Below the pieces are notes generated by a model. It had not been told where the DNA came from. It did no database searches and saw only the letters and a list, made by a program, of their open reading frames with translations. A stretch of DNA of 64,000 nt from Pseudaquabacterium pictum (GTDB lineage: Bacteria; Pseudomonadota; Gammaproteobacteria; Burkholderiales; Burkholderiaceae_C). Of the stretch, positions 44,986-53,676 are shown in pieces. The translations under genes were made by a program, and so were the position numbers. Location of the stretch: the NCBI RefSeq assembly GCF_005403045.1, contig NZ_BJCL01000009.1:62001-126000 (forward strand), written 5' to 3'. How positions within the stretch are numbered: position 1 is the stretch's first letter; each line of letters starts with the position of its first letter.

Positions 44986-45092
44986 GGAGTGCCGCAGCCG
45001 GTCTCCCCAAATGGCTGTGGCGATTGAGGATTCGCGGACCGGTACGAATGCTGCTTTCATGCCTCAACCCAAGGCACCGCCCGCTCCTGCAC

Positions 45093-48000
45093 ATGAGATC
45101 CCACCCCGACAAGACCTCCGATTCAATGCAACGCGGCTGGAAGCCGACCGCCCATGCAACCGTCGTCGCAGTCGCCACCTTGCTGAGCGCCTGCGGTGGC
45201 GGCGAGTCCGACGGCACGGCAACCGCCCAATCCCAGGCCGGAGCCGCCACGACGGCCGCGTCGGCCGACCAGACCAGCGAGGTCACCGTCCAGGCGGACA
45301 GCAAGCAGGTGGCCCGGCTGGGCGAGTTCCAGTCGGTGGATGGCCATCTCGCCAAGTCGTCGAAGGTGCTGCGCGGCGTCGGCACCGTGACCATGACGGC
45401 CAAGGTGCCGCGGGCCGGCCGCTACGAGTTGTCGGTCTGGTGGCCGCAGGGCCTGACCGATGCCGGCCAGATCGACATCGAGGTGGCGCAGTCCTCCGGA
45501 CAGGCCGGCGCCGTCCGCAAGGACCAGCGCGTCAACGGTGGCGAATGGATCTCCATCGGCGTCTACGACATCGCGTCGGCCGGTGACGCCGCCGTCCGGT
45601 TCAACAGCCAGAGCGGCGGCGCCATTTACGTGGATGCCGTGCGACTGCGCGAGTTGGGCCGCAACGAGAGCGATCTGCCCGCCATCGCCACCGAGCAGTT
45701 GCCGATCGGGCTCAAGGGAGAAGCGTACGTTGCCGACCTCGCGACCGCGGGTGGCCGTGCGCCGTTGAGTTTCTCGGTGTCCGAAGGTGCGCTGCCCCCC
45801 GGCCTGTCGCTGGACAAGGCGACGGGCGTGATCACGGGCCAACCGACGGCGCGGGGCAGTTTCGATGTCGGCATCGCCGTGCGCGACGCGCAAGGGCGCA
45901 CCGTTGCCCGCAGCTTCTCGGTGGTGATCGAGGCGTCGGCCAGCCGCGCCAGCGAAGCCAAGGGGCAACCACCGGCATCCGGTCGCAAGAGTGCGCAGTC
46001 CCTCGGCGCGGCTGGCAGTGCCAGCGCCCCGCCCGACCTGACCAACATCCTGACCACCGTCGCCAACATGCCCGAGGGCGAGTGGCAGAAGGTCAACCTC
46101 AACCGCTTCGCCGATGTCTGGGCCCCGGCTGATCTGCGGCCGCTGTTCGGTTCTGGCAACCCCGAGCCGTCGAGGATCATCCTGGCCTGGAGCAGTTTTG
46201 CCTGGGATCCCAACCGCGCGGCGTTGATCCTGTATGGTGGCGGTCACGCCAACTACCGTGGCAACGATGTGTACCGCTGGTTCGCGTCGACGCAGCGCTG
46301 GGAGCGCGCGGCCTTGCCCAGCCAGATGGTGCAGACCCCGCAGGGCCAATGGAACGCGATCGACGGTGCAGACAAGGCGCCTGCCTCGGCGCACACCTAC
46401 GACAACACGATCTTCCTGCCAATCCTGGACCGCATGCTGGTGCTGGGTGGTGCAGCAGACCCGAATGGCTCGCACTACCTGACACCGGCCTCCGCAACCA
46501 CCACCCGCGTCACCGGCCCGTATCTCTTCGACCCGGCACGCGCGCACCCGGACAAGGTCGGCGGCAGCACCGGCTCGCATGTCAAGCGCGTCGCGCCGTA
46601 CCCAGAGGTTGTCGGCGGCAACATGTGGTCCAACCGCGAATCCTGGCTCAATGCATCGACCACATCGAAGCCCCCCGTTGAGTCGTTCGTCAACGGATGC
46701 ACTGGGTATGCGATGGAGAACGGCCGGGATGTGGTGTACGCCCGCACGGCCAACCGGCTGTACCGGTACGAGATCGGCGACCTGTCCAACCCGGCCACCG
46801 ACACCTGGCGTCAGGTCGGCACGTACTGGTTCGGCGGTTCCGGCGGCAAGAGCACCTGTGCCTACGACCCCGATCGCAAGATCTTCCTGTCGACCTACCA
46901 GCAGAACAGGCTGATCTATTGGCCGTTGAACACCCTCAGTCCCAACACGCGGGACACGCTGGTGACACCGACCGATCCCACCGGAGAATTTGCCACGCTG
47001 GTGGCCAGCGGTGCGGTCAAGCTGAGCGACTGCGCCATCGACTTCGATCCGATCCGACGCGACTTCAAGCTGTGGTGCGCCGATGCCCGGGTGTGGAGCA
47101 TCAAGCCGCCGGCAACCATGGGCGCAGCGGGTTGGGTGGTGGAGAAGCAGACGCCACCCACCGGAGCGGCTCCGACCGAGGGCGTGGCACTCGGGATTCT
47201 GGGCAAGTGGAAGTACATCCCCAACCTGGACGTCTTCATGGGCCTGGCCGACTCCGTGCAAGGCAACATCTGGATCTACAAGCCGCGTGGCTGGGTCAAT
47301 CCCGGTAGCGGAACGCCTTCGGGCAACGTGGCGCCGTCGGTGAGCCTGGGTTCACCTGCGCCGGGCGCCAGCTTCACGGTCGGCACCAGCATTGCGCTGA
47401 GCGCCGCCGCCTCGGACAGCGACGGCGAAGTGGTCCGGGTGGAGTTCTTCGCGAATGGGACGAAGATCGGGGAGAGCACCACCGGACCGGGGTACGGCAT
47501 CGTCTGGCCGGATGCAGCGCCTGGCACCTATGCGCTGACTGCCGTGGCCACCGACAACGGCGGCGCATCGCGCACGTCGGGCACGGTGTCCATCACGGTC
47601 AATGCCGTGGTGAGCAACCAGCCGCCACTGGTGGCGCTGACCCAGCCTGTCGCGGGCGCGGTGTTCACGGTGGGCAACCCGGTCACCCTGGCGGCCACGG
47701 CATCCGACCCGGATGGAACCGTCGCCAGCGTCGAGTTCTTCGCAGGCAGCACCAGCCTGGGCACCGTGAGCAGTGCGCCGTACACCCTGACCTGGACCAC
47801 GGCGCCGCTGGGCACGAGTTCCATCACCGCCGTGGCCAGGGACAACGCCGGCGCGGTGACATCGACGGCCGCCAACGCCATCACCGTGCAGGCAGTGGGC
47901 ACCGGCGGCACCGCCACCCTGCAGCGTGGCAGCGCAGTGCCGTCGCAGGTCTGGGACACCTACCTGTCCTCGTACCACAAGACCTTGAACTTCGGCACAA

Positions 48001-48482
48001 CGGTCAAGCTCCAGGACCAGTTCGCGCTGTATCCGACATTGCTGCGGTTCGCCATCTTCCACTCTGAAGGCGGCCCCGTGCCGAACGGCGCGCAGATCAC
48101 CTCGGCCGTGCTGTCGTTCTACAAGTACTCGTCGTATGACATGCAGTACGGCCTGCACCGGGTGCTGAAGGAGTGGTCGGAGACATCGGCCACCTGGAAC
48201 CAGCGCTTGCCGGGCGTCCCATGGACGGTCGCAGGTGCCGCTGGTGCCGGAACCGACTATGCCGCCACCGCCGATGGCACTGCGTCAACCAGCTTCAATC
48301 CGGGCTGGGTGACGTTCAATGTGACCGCCGGTGTGCAGCAGATGTCGCAGAACGCCCTGGATCCCAACCTCGGCTGGGTGTTGCGCGGCGTCTCCGGGTA
48401 TGCGTCTGCCCTGAAGCTGTTCCACGCCAGCGAGTCTGCGGACCCATCGCTGCGTCCGAAGCTGGTCATCTCCTGGCAGTGA
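45093..48482 (+). CDS. Large multi-domain lipoprotein (golvesin-like, Ig-like, propeller-like, DNRLRE)
   Basis: An 1129-residue exported lipoprotein; the signal ends in LLSACGGGES. Domains in order: a golvesin/xanthan-lyase-like carbohydrate-binding module (about 55-190, ending GGAIYVDAVRL); a He_PIG-type Ig domain (GALPPGLSLDKATGVITG); a large central domain with kelch/galactose-oxidase-like repeats (AALILYGGGHANYRGNDVYRW, then MLVLGGAADPNGSH); two tandem bacterial Ig domains (VRVEFFANGTKIGES and VASVEFFAGSTSLGT); and a C-terminal DNRLRE domain (VWDTYLSSYHKTLNFGT). It is probably a cell-surface or matrix glycan-binding protein. Start choice is uncertain: ATG 45093 or ATG 45126 both keep the lipobox. 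Confidence 0.85.
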   Translation: MRSHPDKTSDSMQRGWKPTAHATVVAVATLLSACGGGESDGTATAQSQAGAATTAASADQTSEVTVQADSKQVARLGEFQSVDGHLAKSSKVLRGVGTVTMTAKVPRAGRYELSVWWPQGLTDAGQIDIEVAQSSGQAGAVRKDQRVNGGEWISIGVYDIASAGDAAVRFNSQSGGAIYVDAVRLRELGRNESDLPAIATEQLPIGLKGEAYVADLATAGGRAPLSFSVSEGALPPGLSLDKATGVITGQPTARGSFDVGIAVRDAQGRTVARSFSVVIEASASRASEAKGQPPASGRKSAQSLGAAGSASAPPDLTNILTTVANMPEGEWQKVNLNRFADVWAPADLRPLFGSGNPEPSRIILAWSSFAWDPNRAALILYGGGHANYRGNDVYRWFASTQRWERAALPSQMVQTPQGQWNAIDGADKAPASAHTYDNTIFLPILDRMLVLGGAADPNGSHYLTPASATTTRVTGPYLFDPARAHPDKVGGSTGSHVKRVAPYPEVVGGNMWSNRESWLNASTTSKPPVESFVNGCTGYAMENGRDVVYARTANRLYRYEIGDLSNPATDTWRQVGTYWFGGSGGKSTCAYDPDRKIFLSTYQQNRLIYWPLNTLSPNTRDTLVTPTDPTGEFATLVASGAVKLSDCAIDFDPIRRDFKLWCADARVWSIKPPATMGAAGWVVEKQTPPTGAAPTEGVALGILGKWKYIPNLDVFMGLADSVQGNIWIYKPRGWVNPGSGTPSGNVAPSVSLGSPAPGASFTVGTSIALSAAASDSDGEVVRVEFFANGTKIGESTTGPGYGIVWPDAAPGTYALTAVATDNGGASRTSGTVSITVNAVVSNQPPLVALTQPVAGAVFTVGNPVTLAATASDPDGTVASVEFFAGSTSLGTVSSAPYTLTWTTAPLGTSSITAVARDNAGAVTSTAANAITVQAVGTGGTATLQRGSAVPSQVWDTYLSSYHKTLNFGTTVKLQDQFALYPTLLRFAIFHSEGGPVPNGAQITSAVLSFYKYSSYDMQYGLHRVLKEWSETSATWNQRLPGVPWTVAGAAGAGTDYAATADGTASTSFNPGWVTFNVTAGVQQMSQNALDPNLGWVLRGVSGYASALKLFHASESADPSLRPKLVISWQ

Positions 48483-48530
48483 ACGCCCGAGGATGCCGCC
48501 CTGACCTGTTCAGGGCGGCGCCTTCCGAGG

Positions 48531-49268
48531 CTACCTGGAGGCAGCAGGTGCTGGTGAGGCGATTGCCGCCGGGACTGGCAGGCTGCCAGATGCCGCTGTC
48601 GACGGTGCCGGGGATGCTGGCTCCCGCCACTGCCCGGCCTGGCGCAAGCGATCCCGCAAGCCGGTCCGCTTCACGCCGAGTTCTTCGGCACGGTAGGCCT
48701 GCTGACGGGCCTGGTCGTACTTCTTCAGATCCAGATAGATCAGCCCGGCGTTGTAGTGCGCGAGCGGGTTGTCTCCAGCCAGGGTCACCGCGTGGTCGAC
48801 CTGCGCCGCGGCGGCGATCGGGCGCTTGGTGCGGTGCAGGTGGTCAGCAAAAAGCAGCCGGGAGACCGTGTCGTCCCGTGCAAACCGCAGCGCCCTGTCG
48901 AACCAGCAGTCCACCGAAAACTCCGATCCGTTCACCTGGACGGTCTTCTCCCGCTCAGCCAGCCTGGACATCGACACCAACGCCCGGTGGTGGTTGGGGA
49001 AGTGCCGCAAGGTGAAGGAGATGTCCGCGCCGATGACCGAGGTGCTCTCGCCCTTGACGAGCCGCTCCACATTGGGCGTGAAGTGGTAGCGCTCGACCTT
49101 GCCAAGCCGGTTGTCGCGGATGGAGCGGTAGTCGTGCGGGCCGTTGTCGATCGGCGGAAAGCCGCCGCAGACACTGGCCCCGGCAAAGACCGGCTCCTCG
49201 GCGGGCTGCGCCAGCGCTGCCAGCGGCACGCTGGCCGTCATCAACACCGTCAACAGCAAGCGATGCAT
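48531..49268 (-). CDS. Secreted TPR-containing hypothetical protein
   Basis: A 245-residue protein with a signal peptide (MHRLLLTVLMTASVPLAALA, cleavage before QP), two cysteines that could form a disulfide (Cys34 region SVCGGFPP and SVDCWFD), and a short tetratricopeptide-like helix pair (AHYNAGLIYLDLKKYDQARQ). The last 35 residues are Ala/Pro/Ser-rich. I do not recognise a named family. It is downstream of the TIGR03087-type glycosyltransferase (36-base gap) and probably the last gene of the right-hand minus-strand operon; a periplasmic scaffolding role in the secretion machine is a guess. Confidence 0.7.
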   Translation of the reverse strand: MHRLLLTVLMTASVPLAALAQPAEEPVFAGASVCGGFPPIDNGPHDYRSIRDNRLGKVERYHFTPNVERLVKGESTSVIGADISFTLRHFPNHHRALVSMSRLAEREKTVQVNGSEFSVDCWFDRALRFARDDTVSRLLFADHLHRTKRPIAAAAQVDHAVTLAGDNPLAHYNAGLIYLDLKKYDQARQQAYRAEELGVKRTGLRDRLRQAGQWREPASPAPSTAASGSLPVPAAIASPAPAASR

Positions 49269-49303
49269 GGCTCGGGATTCCTGGTCTTGGGAGGTGCGCG
49301 CGC

Positions 49304-50518
49304 TCACTGTGGCGTCGATGTCGTTCGGGACAAGCGGGCGCGGCATTGCGCGATGATGGCATCCATCCGCTTCATCGATTGCGCCCAGTCATGGTTGGAC
49401 AGCACCCGCTGCCGGCCGTTCCCGGACAAGCGCTGCCGTTCCAGCGGATCTTGCACCACCTCGAGCACGGCGGCTGCCAGCTCCTCGGGAGAATCGGCCA
49501 CACGCAAATGCTCGCCCGGCACGGCATCCACGCCACCGGCGGCAATCGAACTGGTGATGACCGGTACCCCCATGGCCATCGCCTCGAGGATCTTGTTCTG
49601 CGTGCCGCGCGCGATGGCCAGCGGGGCGACCATCGCGGCCGAGCGGCGCACGAACGGCCGCACATCGGGAACCGAGCCGGTGACGGTGACACCAGGACGC
49701 TCGCCCAGACGGCGCATCTCGGGCGAGGGGTCGGCGCCGACGATCAGCAGCTTCATGCCGGGCCGCCGCGCCTGCAGCAGTGGCCAGACCTGGTCGCAGA
49801 AGCGCTGCATGCACTCCTGGTTGGGGTAGTAGTCCATGCGGCCGATGAAGCTGATCGTGTCGGCGTCATAAGGCTCGTCGGTGGGTGCGAAGAACTGCGC
49901 GTCCACACCGTTCGGGAACCAGTCGGTCGGCGCCCCGGTGCCGTAGCTGTCCAGGGTCTCGCGTTCGGCCCGGGTGGTGGCGGTGCAGAGGTCGAACTTG
50001 CGCGCCAGGCGCTTCTCCGCCCACAGCACCTTGGTGCCTTCCAGGGTGTAGCCCCAGGACAGCGGCCAGGGCTTGTAGTTGGCGTACTCCAGCCACTTCT
50101 GCGAGTCCATGTCGCCGAAGTCGAGGATCTTCGGGATGCCCTGGACATGCTCGACATATTGCGCCACCGACGAGCAATGGACGAAGATCAGGTCGAAGCG
50201 CTGGCTGGACAGCAATTCGCGGATGCGCCGCTGCAGGTCGGCGCTGTAGAAGTAGCCCATCGACGACGGCGTGCGCCGCGGCAGGTTGGCCACCATGCGG
50301 GCGAACTGCACCGGTTCGCGCACGGCGCCCATCTCGAACGCCGCGCAATGCGCGGCGATGCCACGGCCCTCCTCGGCCTCCTCGGGCGACCGCACCAGCG
50401 AGCACACCGTCACCTGGTGGCCCTGGGCCGTGAGGTGGCGGATCATGTTGAACGGGCGGATCTTGCCGCCGCGCTTCGGCGGGTACGGGAAACGGTGGCA
50501 GACGTACAGGATGTTCAT
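49304..50518 (-). CDS. TIGR03087-type glycosyltransferase (XrtA/PEP-CTERM system)
   Basis: A 404-residue GT-B glycosyltransferase. The N-terminus ILYVCHRFPYPPKRGGKIRP is diagnostic of the sugar transferase subgroup tied to exosortase A loci. ILDFGDMDSQKWLEYA and WFPNGVDAQFFAP lie at the domain junction; the donor domain has GRMDYYPNQECMQRFCDQVW, VAPLAIARGTQNKILEAMAMG and PVITSSIAAGG. It probably adds one residue of the repeat unit on the cytoplasmic face. Start overlaps the stop of the amidotransferase gene (ATGA). Confidence 0.95.
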   Translation of the reverse strand: MNILYVCHRFPYPPKRGGKIRPFNMIRHLTAQGHQVTVCSLVRSPEEAEEGRGIAAHCAAFEMGAVREPVQFARMVANLPRRTPSSMGYFYSADLQRRIRELLSSQRFDLIFVHCSSVAQYVEHVQGIPKILDFGDMDSQKWLEYANYKPWPLSWGYTLEGTKVLWAEKRLARKFDLCTATTRAERETLDSYGTGAPTDWFPNGVDAQFFAPTDEPYDADTISFIGRMDYYPNQECMQRFCDQVWPLLQARRPGMKLLIVGADPSPEMRRLGERPGVTVTGSVPDVRPFVRRSAAMVAPLAIARGTQNKILEAMAMGVPVITSSIAAGGVDAVPGEHLRVADSPEELAAAVLEVVQDPLERQRLSGNGRQRVLSNHDWAQSMKRMDAIIAQCRARLSRTTSTPQ

Positions 50519-52443
50519 GCCGTGACGAGGCGCTTGAGCTCTTCGGCGATGTCGGCCGGATCGCGTCGATCGAGGTAGAGCAGGCTCCAGATCTCCAGGT
50601 TCATCATCGCCAGCAGCACGTCGGTGCCGTCGATGCGGTTGGCCTCATGGTCCGACACCAGGCGCTGCACCACCGGCGCATGGAACAGGCCGCGCCGCTC
50701 CAGCACCGCAGGCGCCAGCAGCCCGCGCAGCACCGGCGCCAGTTCACGCTTCAGCCAGGCGCCCATCGGGGTGCCGAAACCGCGCTTGGGCCGGTGCAGG
50801 ATGTTCTGGGGCAGCAGATCGCCCAGTGCCGATTTCATCAGGTGCTTCAGCTGGCCACCCGGCACCTTGATGTGCTCGGGCATGGCCGCCGCCAGTTCGA
50901 CGAGCTCATGGTCGAGCAGCGGCACGCGGCATTCGAGCGACACGGCCATGCTCATCTTGTCGGTCAGCATCAGCAGGTCGTCCGGGAGCTGGGTTTCCGC
51001 GTCCACGGCAAACATGCGGTTGAGCGCATCCGCATCCCCGGCGCCTGCAAAGGCCCGGGCCAGGGCATCGTCGCCGGGCGGGCTGCCGCCCACCAGCAGT
51101 TGCGCCACCTCGGCCCGCCCGATCACCTGCAGGTAGCTGCGGTAGCGGTCGTCCGGGTGCATGCCGGCGCTGGCGACGAAGCCCTTGACCAGCCGGAGCT
51201 TGTTGAGCAGCCCGGAGTGCCGGTCTGCCGGCAGGCGGGCGGCCACGGCGGCCACCAGCTGGCGCAGCGGGCCCGGCAGACGGTTGAACCGCGCGGCATA
51301 GTGGCCGCCCAGATACCGGCGGTAGCCGCCGAACAGCTCGTCACCACCAACGCCGGACAGGATCACCTTGACATCCTGCCGGGCGAATTCCGAGACCAGG
51401 TAGGTCGTGATGAAGGCCGTGTCGGCCACCGGCTCGTCCATGTGCCACAGCAGGCGCGGCAGCAGCCCGACCACATCGGGCTTGACGACGATCTCCCGGT
51501 GCTGCGTCCCGAACATCCCGGCCACCTGCCGGGCGTAGGGCAACTCGTTGTAGAGCGTCTCGGCCTCGCCACCCTCGAAGCCGATGGCGTAGGTGCGGAT
51601 CGGCTGGTCCGAGTGGCGGGCCATGTAGCCGACAACCGCACTCGAATCGACGCCGCCCGACAGAAACGCACCGATCGGCACATCGCTGACCATCTGCATC
51701 CGCACCGATTTCTCGAGCTGGTCACGCGTGCGGTCCAGCCATTCGCTGGCTGTCCAGCGGCGCTCGATGGCCGTCGGCAGCCGCCAGTAGCGCCACTGGC
51801 GCACCTGGCCGTTCTCAACCGACAGGAGGGTGGCCGGCGGCAGCTTGCGGATGCCCTTGAACATGCTGGCGGGCGCAGCGACATAACCCAGGTGCAGGTA
51901 GTCGGCGACCGCGTCGCGGTTCAGTTCGGCCCTCACGCCCGGCAGCGCCAGCAGCGCCTTGGCCTCGGTCGCGAAAGCCACCCGGCGGCCATCCTGCAGC
52001 ACATACAGCGGCTTGACACCGAGGCGGTCGCGCCCGATCAGCAGGCGTTGGCGCCGCGCATCCCACAGCGCAAAGTCGAACATGCCGTTGAGCCGGTGCA
52101 CGCAGTCGTCGCCTTCGGCGTCGTACAGATGCAGCAGCACCTCGCTGTCCGAACCGGTCTTGAACCGGTAGCCCTTGGCCTGCAGTTCGGCGCGCAGTTC
52201 ACGGAAGTTGTAGATCTCGCCGTTGCACACCAGCACCAGCGAACCATCGGCATTGCTGATCGGCTGGTGGCCGCCGGCCAGGTCGATGATCGACAGCCGG
52301 CGCATCGCGATGCCACAGGCGCCGTCGATGTGCTGGCCCTCGTCGTCGGGGCCGCGATGGCGGGTGACGTCGCCCATCGCGCTGAGGAGCGACGGCTGCA
52401 CCGGCTGGCCGTCGAGGTGGTAGATGCCATGGATACCGCACAC
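50515..52443 (-). CDS. Asparagine synthase (glutamine-hydrolysing)-like amidotransferase
   Basis: A 642-residue two-domain enzyme. The glutaminase domain begins MCGIHGIYHL with catalytic Cys2, then RHRGPDDEG, GGHQPISNADGSLVLVCNGEIYNF and RDRLGVKPLY. The synthetase domain has GAFLSGGVDSSAVVGYM and ILSGVGGDELFGGYRRY. The start codon is GTG with AAGGG eight bases upstream. In this setting it is more likely to amidate a sugar carboxylate than to make asparagine. One of three such proteins in the locus, lying between two XrtA-type glycosyltransferase genes. Confidence 0.93.
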   Translation of the reverse strand: MCGIHGIYHLDGQPVQPSLLSAMGDVTRHRGPDDEGQHIDGACGIAMRRLSIIDLAGGHQPISNADGSLVLVCNGEIYNFRELRAELQAKGYRFKTGSDSEVLLHLYDAEGDDCVHRLNGMFDFALWDARRQRLLIGRDRLGVKPLYVLQDGRRVAFATEAKALLALPGVRAELNRDAVADYLHLGYVAAPASMFKGIRKLPPATLLSVENGQVRQWRYWRLPTAIERRWTASEWLDRTRDQLEKSVRMQMVSDVPIGAFLSGGVDSSAVVGYMARHSDQPIRTYAIGFEGGEAETLYNELPYARQVAGMFGTQHREIVVKPDVVGLLPRLLWHMDEPVADTAFITTYLVSEFARQDVKVILSGVGGDELFGGYRRYLGGHYAARFNRLPGPLRQLVAAVAARLPADRHSGLLNKLRLVKGFVASAGMHPDDRYRSYLQVIGRAEVAQLLVGGSPPGDDALARAFAGAGDADALNRMFAVDAETQLPDDLLMLTDKMSMAVSLECRVPLLDHELVELAAAMPEHIKVPGGQLKHLMKSALGDLLPQNILHRPKRGFGTPMGAWLKRELAPVLRGLLAPAVLERRGLFHAPVVQRLVSDHEANRIDGTDVLLAMMNLEIWSLLYLDRRDPADIAEELKRLVTA

Positions 52444-52458
52444 GGTGGAAGCCCTTGT

Positions 52459-53676
52459 TCAGATCGGTTCGGGCAGCCGCCGGCCCCGGCGCGCCAGGGC
52501 GCGCCGGTACACCTCGGCATAACGGGCGACGCTGGTGGTCCAGGTGCGCTCGACCTCGACGAACCGGCGCGCCTGCTCGCGGATGCGCTGCCACTGCGGG
52601 CGCTGCGCCAGCACGTCCTCGAGCGCCTGCGCCAACGCACCGGCATCACCGGCCCGGAAGAGAAAACCGGTCTCGCCGTGCTGCACCAGCTCCCGGTGGC
52701 CGCCCACATCGGATGCCACGAACATCCGTCCCTGGGCCATGGCCTCCAGGGGCTTGAGCGGCGTGACCAGTTCGGTCAGCCGGATCGGCAGCCGCGGGTA
52801 GGCCAGCACGTCGATCAGCTCGTAGTAGCGCTGCACCTCGGCATGCGGCACGCGGCCGGTGAACAGCACACGGTCGGCCAGGCCGGCGGCGGCCGCCTGC
52901 GCCCGCAGTGCGCCATCCTGCGGTCCGCCGCCCACCATCAACACCCGCAGATCCGGATGCCGCGGCAACATGCGCTGCGCGGCATCGATGAGCAGGCTCA
53001 GGCCTTCATAGCCGTAGAACGAGCCGGCAAAGCCGAGCACGGTGGCACCCTGCAGACCCAGGCGGCTGCGCAAGGCCTCATCGGGCGGCGCATCGAAGGT
53101 GAAGGCCGTGACATCGACAGCATTCGGGATCACCGTGATCTTGTCCCGCGAAACGCCCCGCTGCGCGATGTCGCCACGCAGGCCTTCGCAGATCGTCGTG
53201 ACCTGGTCGGCCAGGTGCAGCGCCACCGACTCCAGCCCGCGCGAGACACGGTAGCGCAGGCTGCCCTCGGTGGTGGTGCCGTGGTCGACCGCGGCGTCCT
53301 CCCAGGACGCCCGCATTTCATAGACCACCGGTACGCCAAGCCGGCGGCCCACCCAGATCGCCGGCAGCGCGTTGAGCACCGGCGAGTGTGCGTGGATCAG
53401 GTCCGGCTGGAGCTGGCGCACCAGTTCGTCGAGCCGGGCTGCCGTGGACCGCATCTGCCCGACAAGGCCGGTGCCCTCGGCGCTCGGGGTGCGGTGGAAC
53501 GTCCAGCCATCGGCCTCTTCGACCAGCGCGGTTCCGGGCCCCTGCTTCGGTGACGTGAGGTGCTCGGTGTGCCAGCCCAGCCGGCGCTGCTCGCGCAGGA
53601 TGGACAGCGTCCGGAAGGCGTACCCGCTGTGCAGTGGCGCCGAATGGTCAAGAACGTGGAGGATGCGCAGCGGCAT
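52459..53676 (-). CDS. TIGR04063-type glycosyltransferase (exosortase A-associated)
   Basis: A 405-residue GT-B glycosyltransferase. RILHVLDHSAPLHSGYAFRT at the N-terminus identifies the Daro_2409-type group of exosortase A loci. HAHSPVLNALPAIWVGRRLG and EMRASWEDAAVDHG follow; the donor domain has GSFYGYEGLSLLIDA, TELVTPLKPLEAMAQG and FVASDVGGHRELV. ATG at 53676 shares its bases with the stop of the preceding amidotransferase gene; a GTG one codon upstream is also possible. The longer open frame upstream lies in the amidotransferase coding sequence and is not real. Confidence 0.94.
   Translation of the reverse strand: MPLRILHVLDHSAPLHSGYAFRTLSILREQRRLGWHTEHLTSPKQGPGTALVEEADGWTFHRTPSAEGTGLVGQMRSTAARLDELVRQLQPDLIHAHSPVLNALPAIWVGRRLGVPVVYEMRASWEDAAVDHGTTTEGSLRYRVSRGLESVALHLADQVTTICEGLRGDIAQRGVSRDKITVIPNAVDVTAFTFDAPPDEALRSRLGLQGATVLGFAGSFYGYEGLSLLIDAAQRMLPRHPDLRVLMVGGGPQDGALRAQAAAAGLADRVLFTGRVPHAEVQRYYELIDVLAYPRLPIRLTELVTPLKPLEAMAQGRMFVASDVGGHRELVQHGETGFLFRAGDAGALAQALEDVLAQRPQWQRIREQARRFVEVERTWTTSVARYAEVYRRALARRGRRLPEPI

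Larger units (their letters stand above)
44633..45092. other. 460-base divergent spacer with two inverted repeats
   Basis: No gene is seen here. The spacer separates the minus-strand phosphodiesterase-like gene from the plus-strand lipoprotein gene and is less GC-rich than the surroundings. It contains a 19-bp perfect inverted repeat at 44859-44877 and an 8-bp-arm inverted repeat at 44955-44985. No convincing sigma-70 or sigma-54 promoter could be matched. It probably holds both promoters and a regulator site. Confidence 0.5.

Noticed and set aside
48420-48482. C-terminus of the large lipoprotein as a PEP-CTERM sorting tail
   Set aside because: It ends in a DNRLRE domain with no hydrophobic helix or Arg cluster.
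50647-53553. 968-codon plus-strand frame opposite the amidotransferase and glycosyltransferase genes
   Set aside because: Antisense shadow; no recognisable motif, while the minus strand carries complete enzyme motifs.
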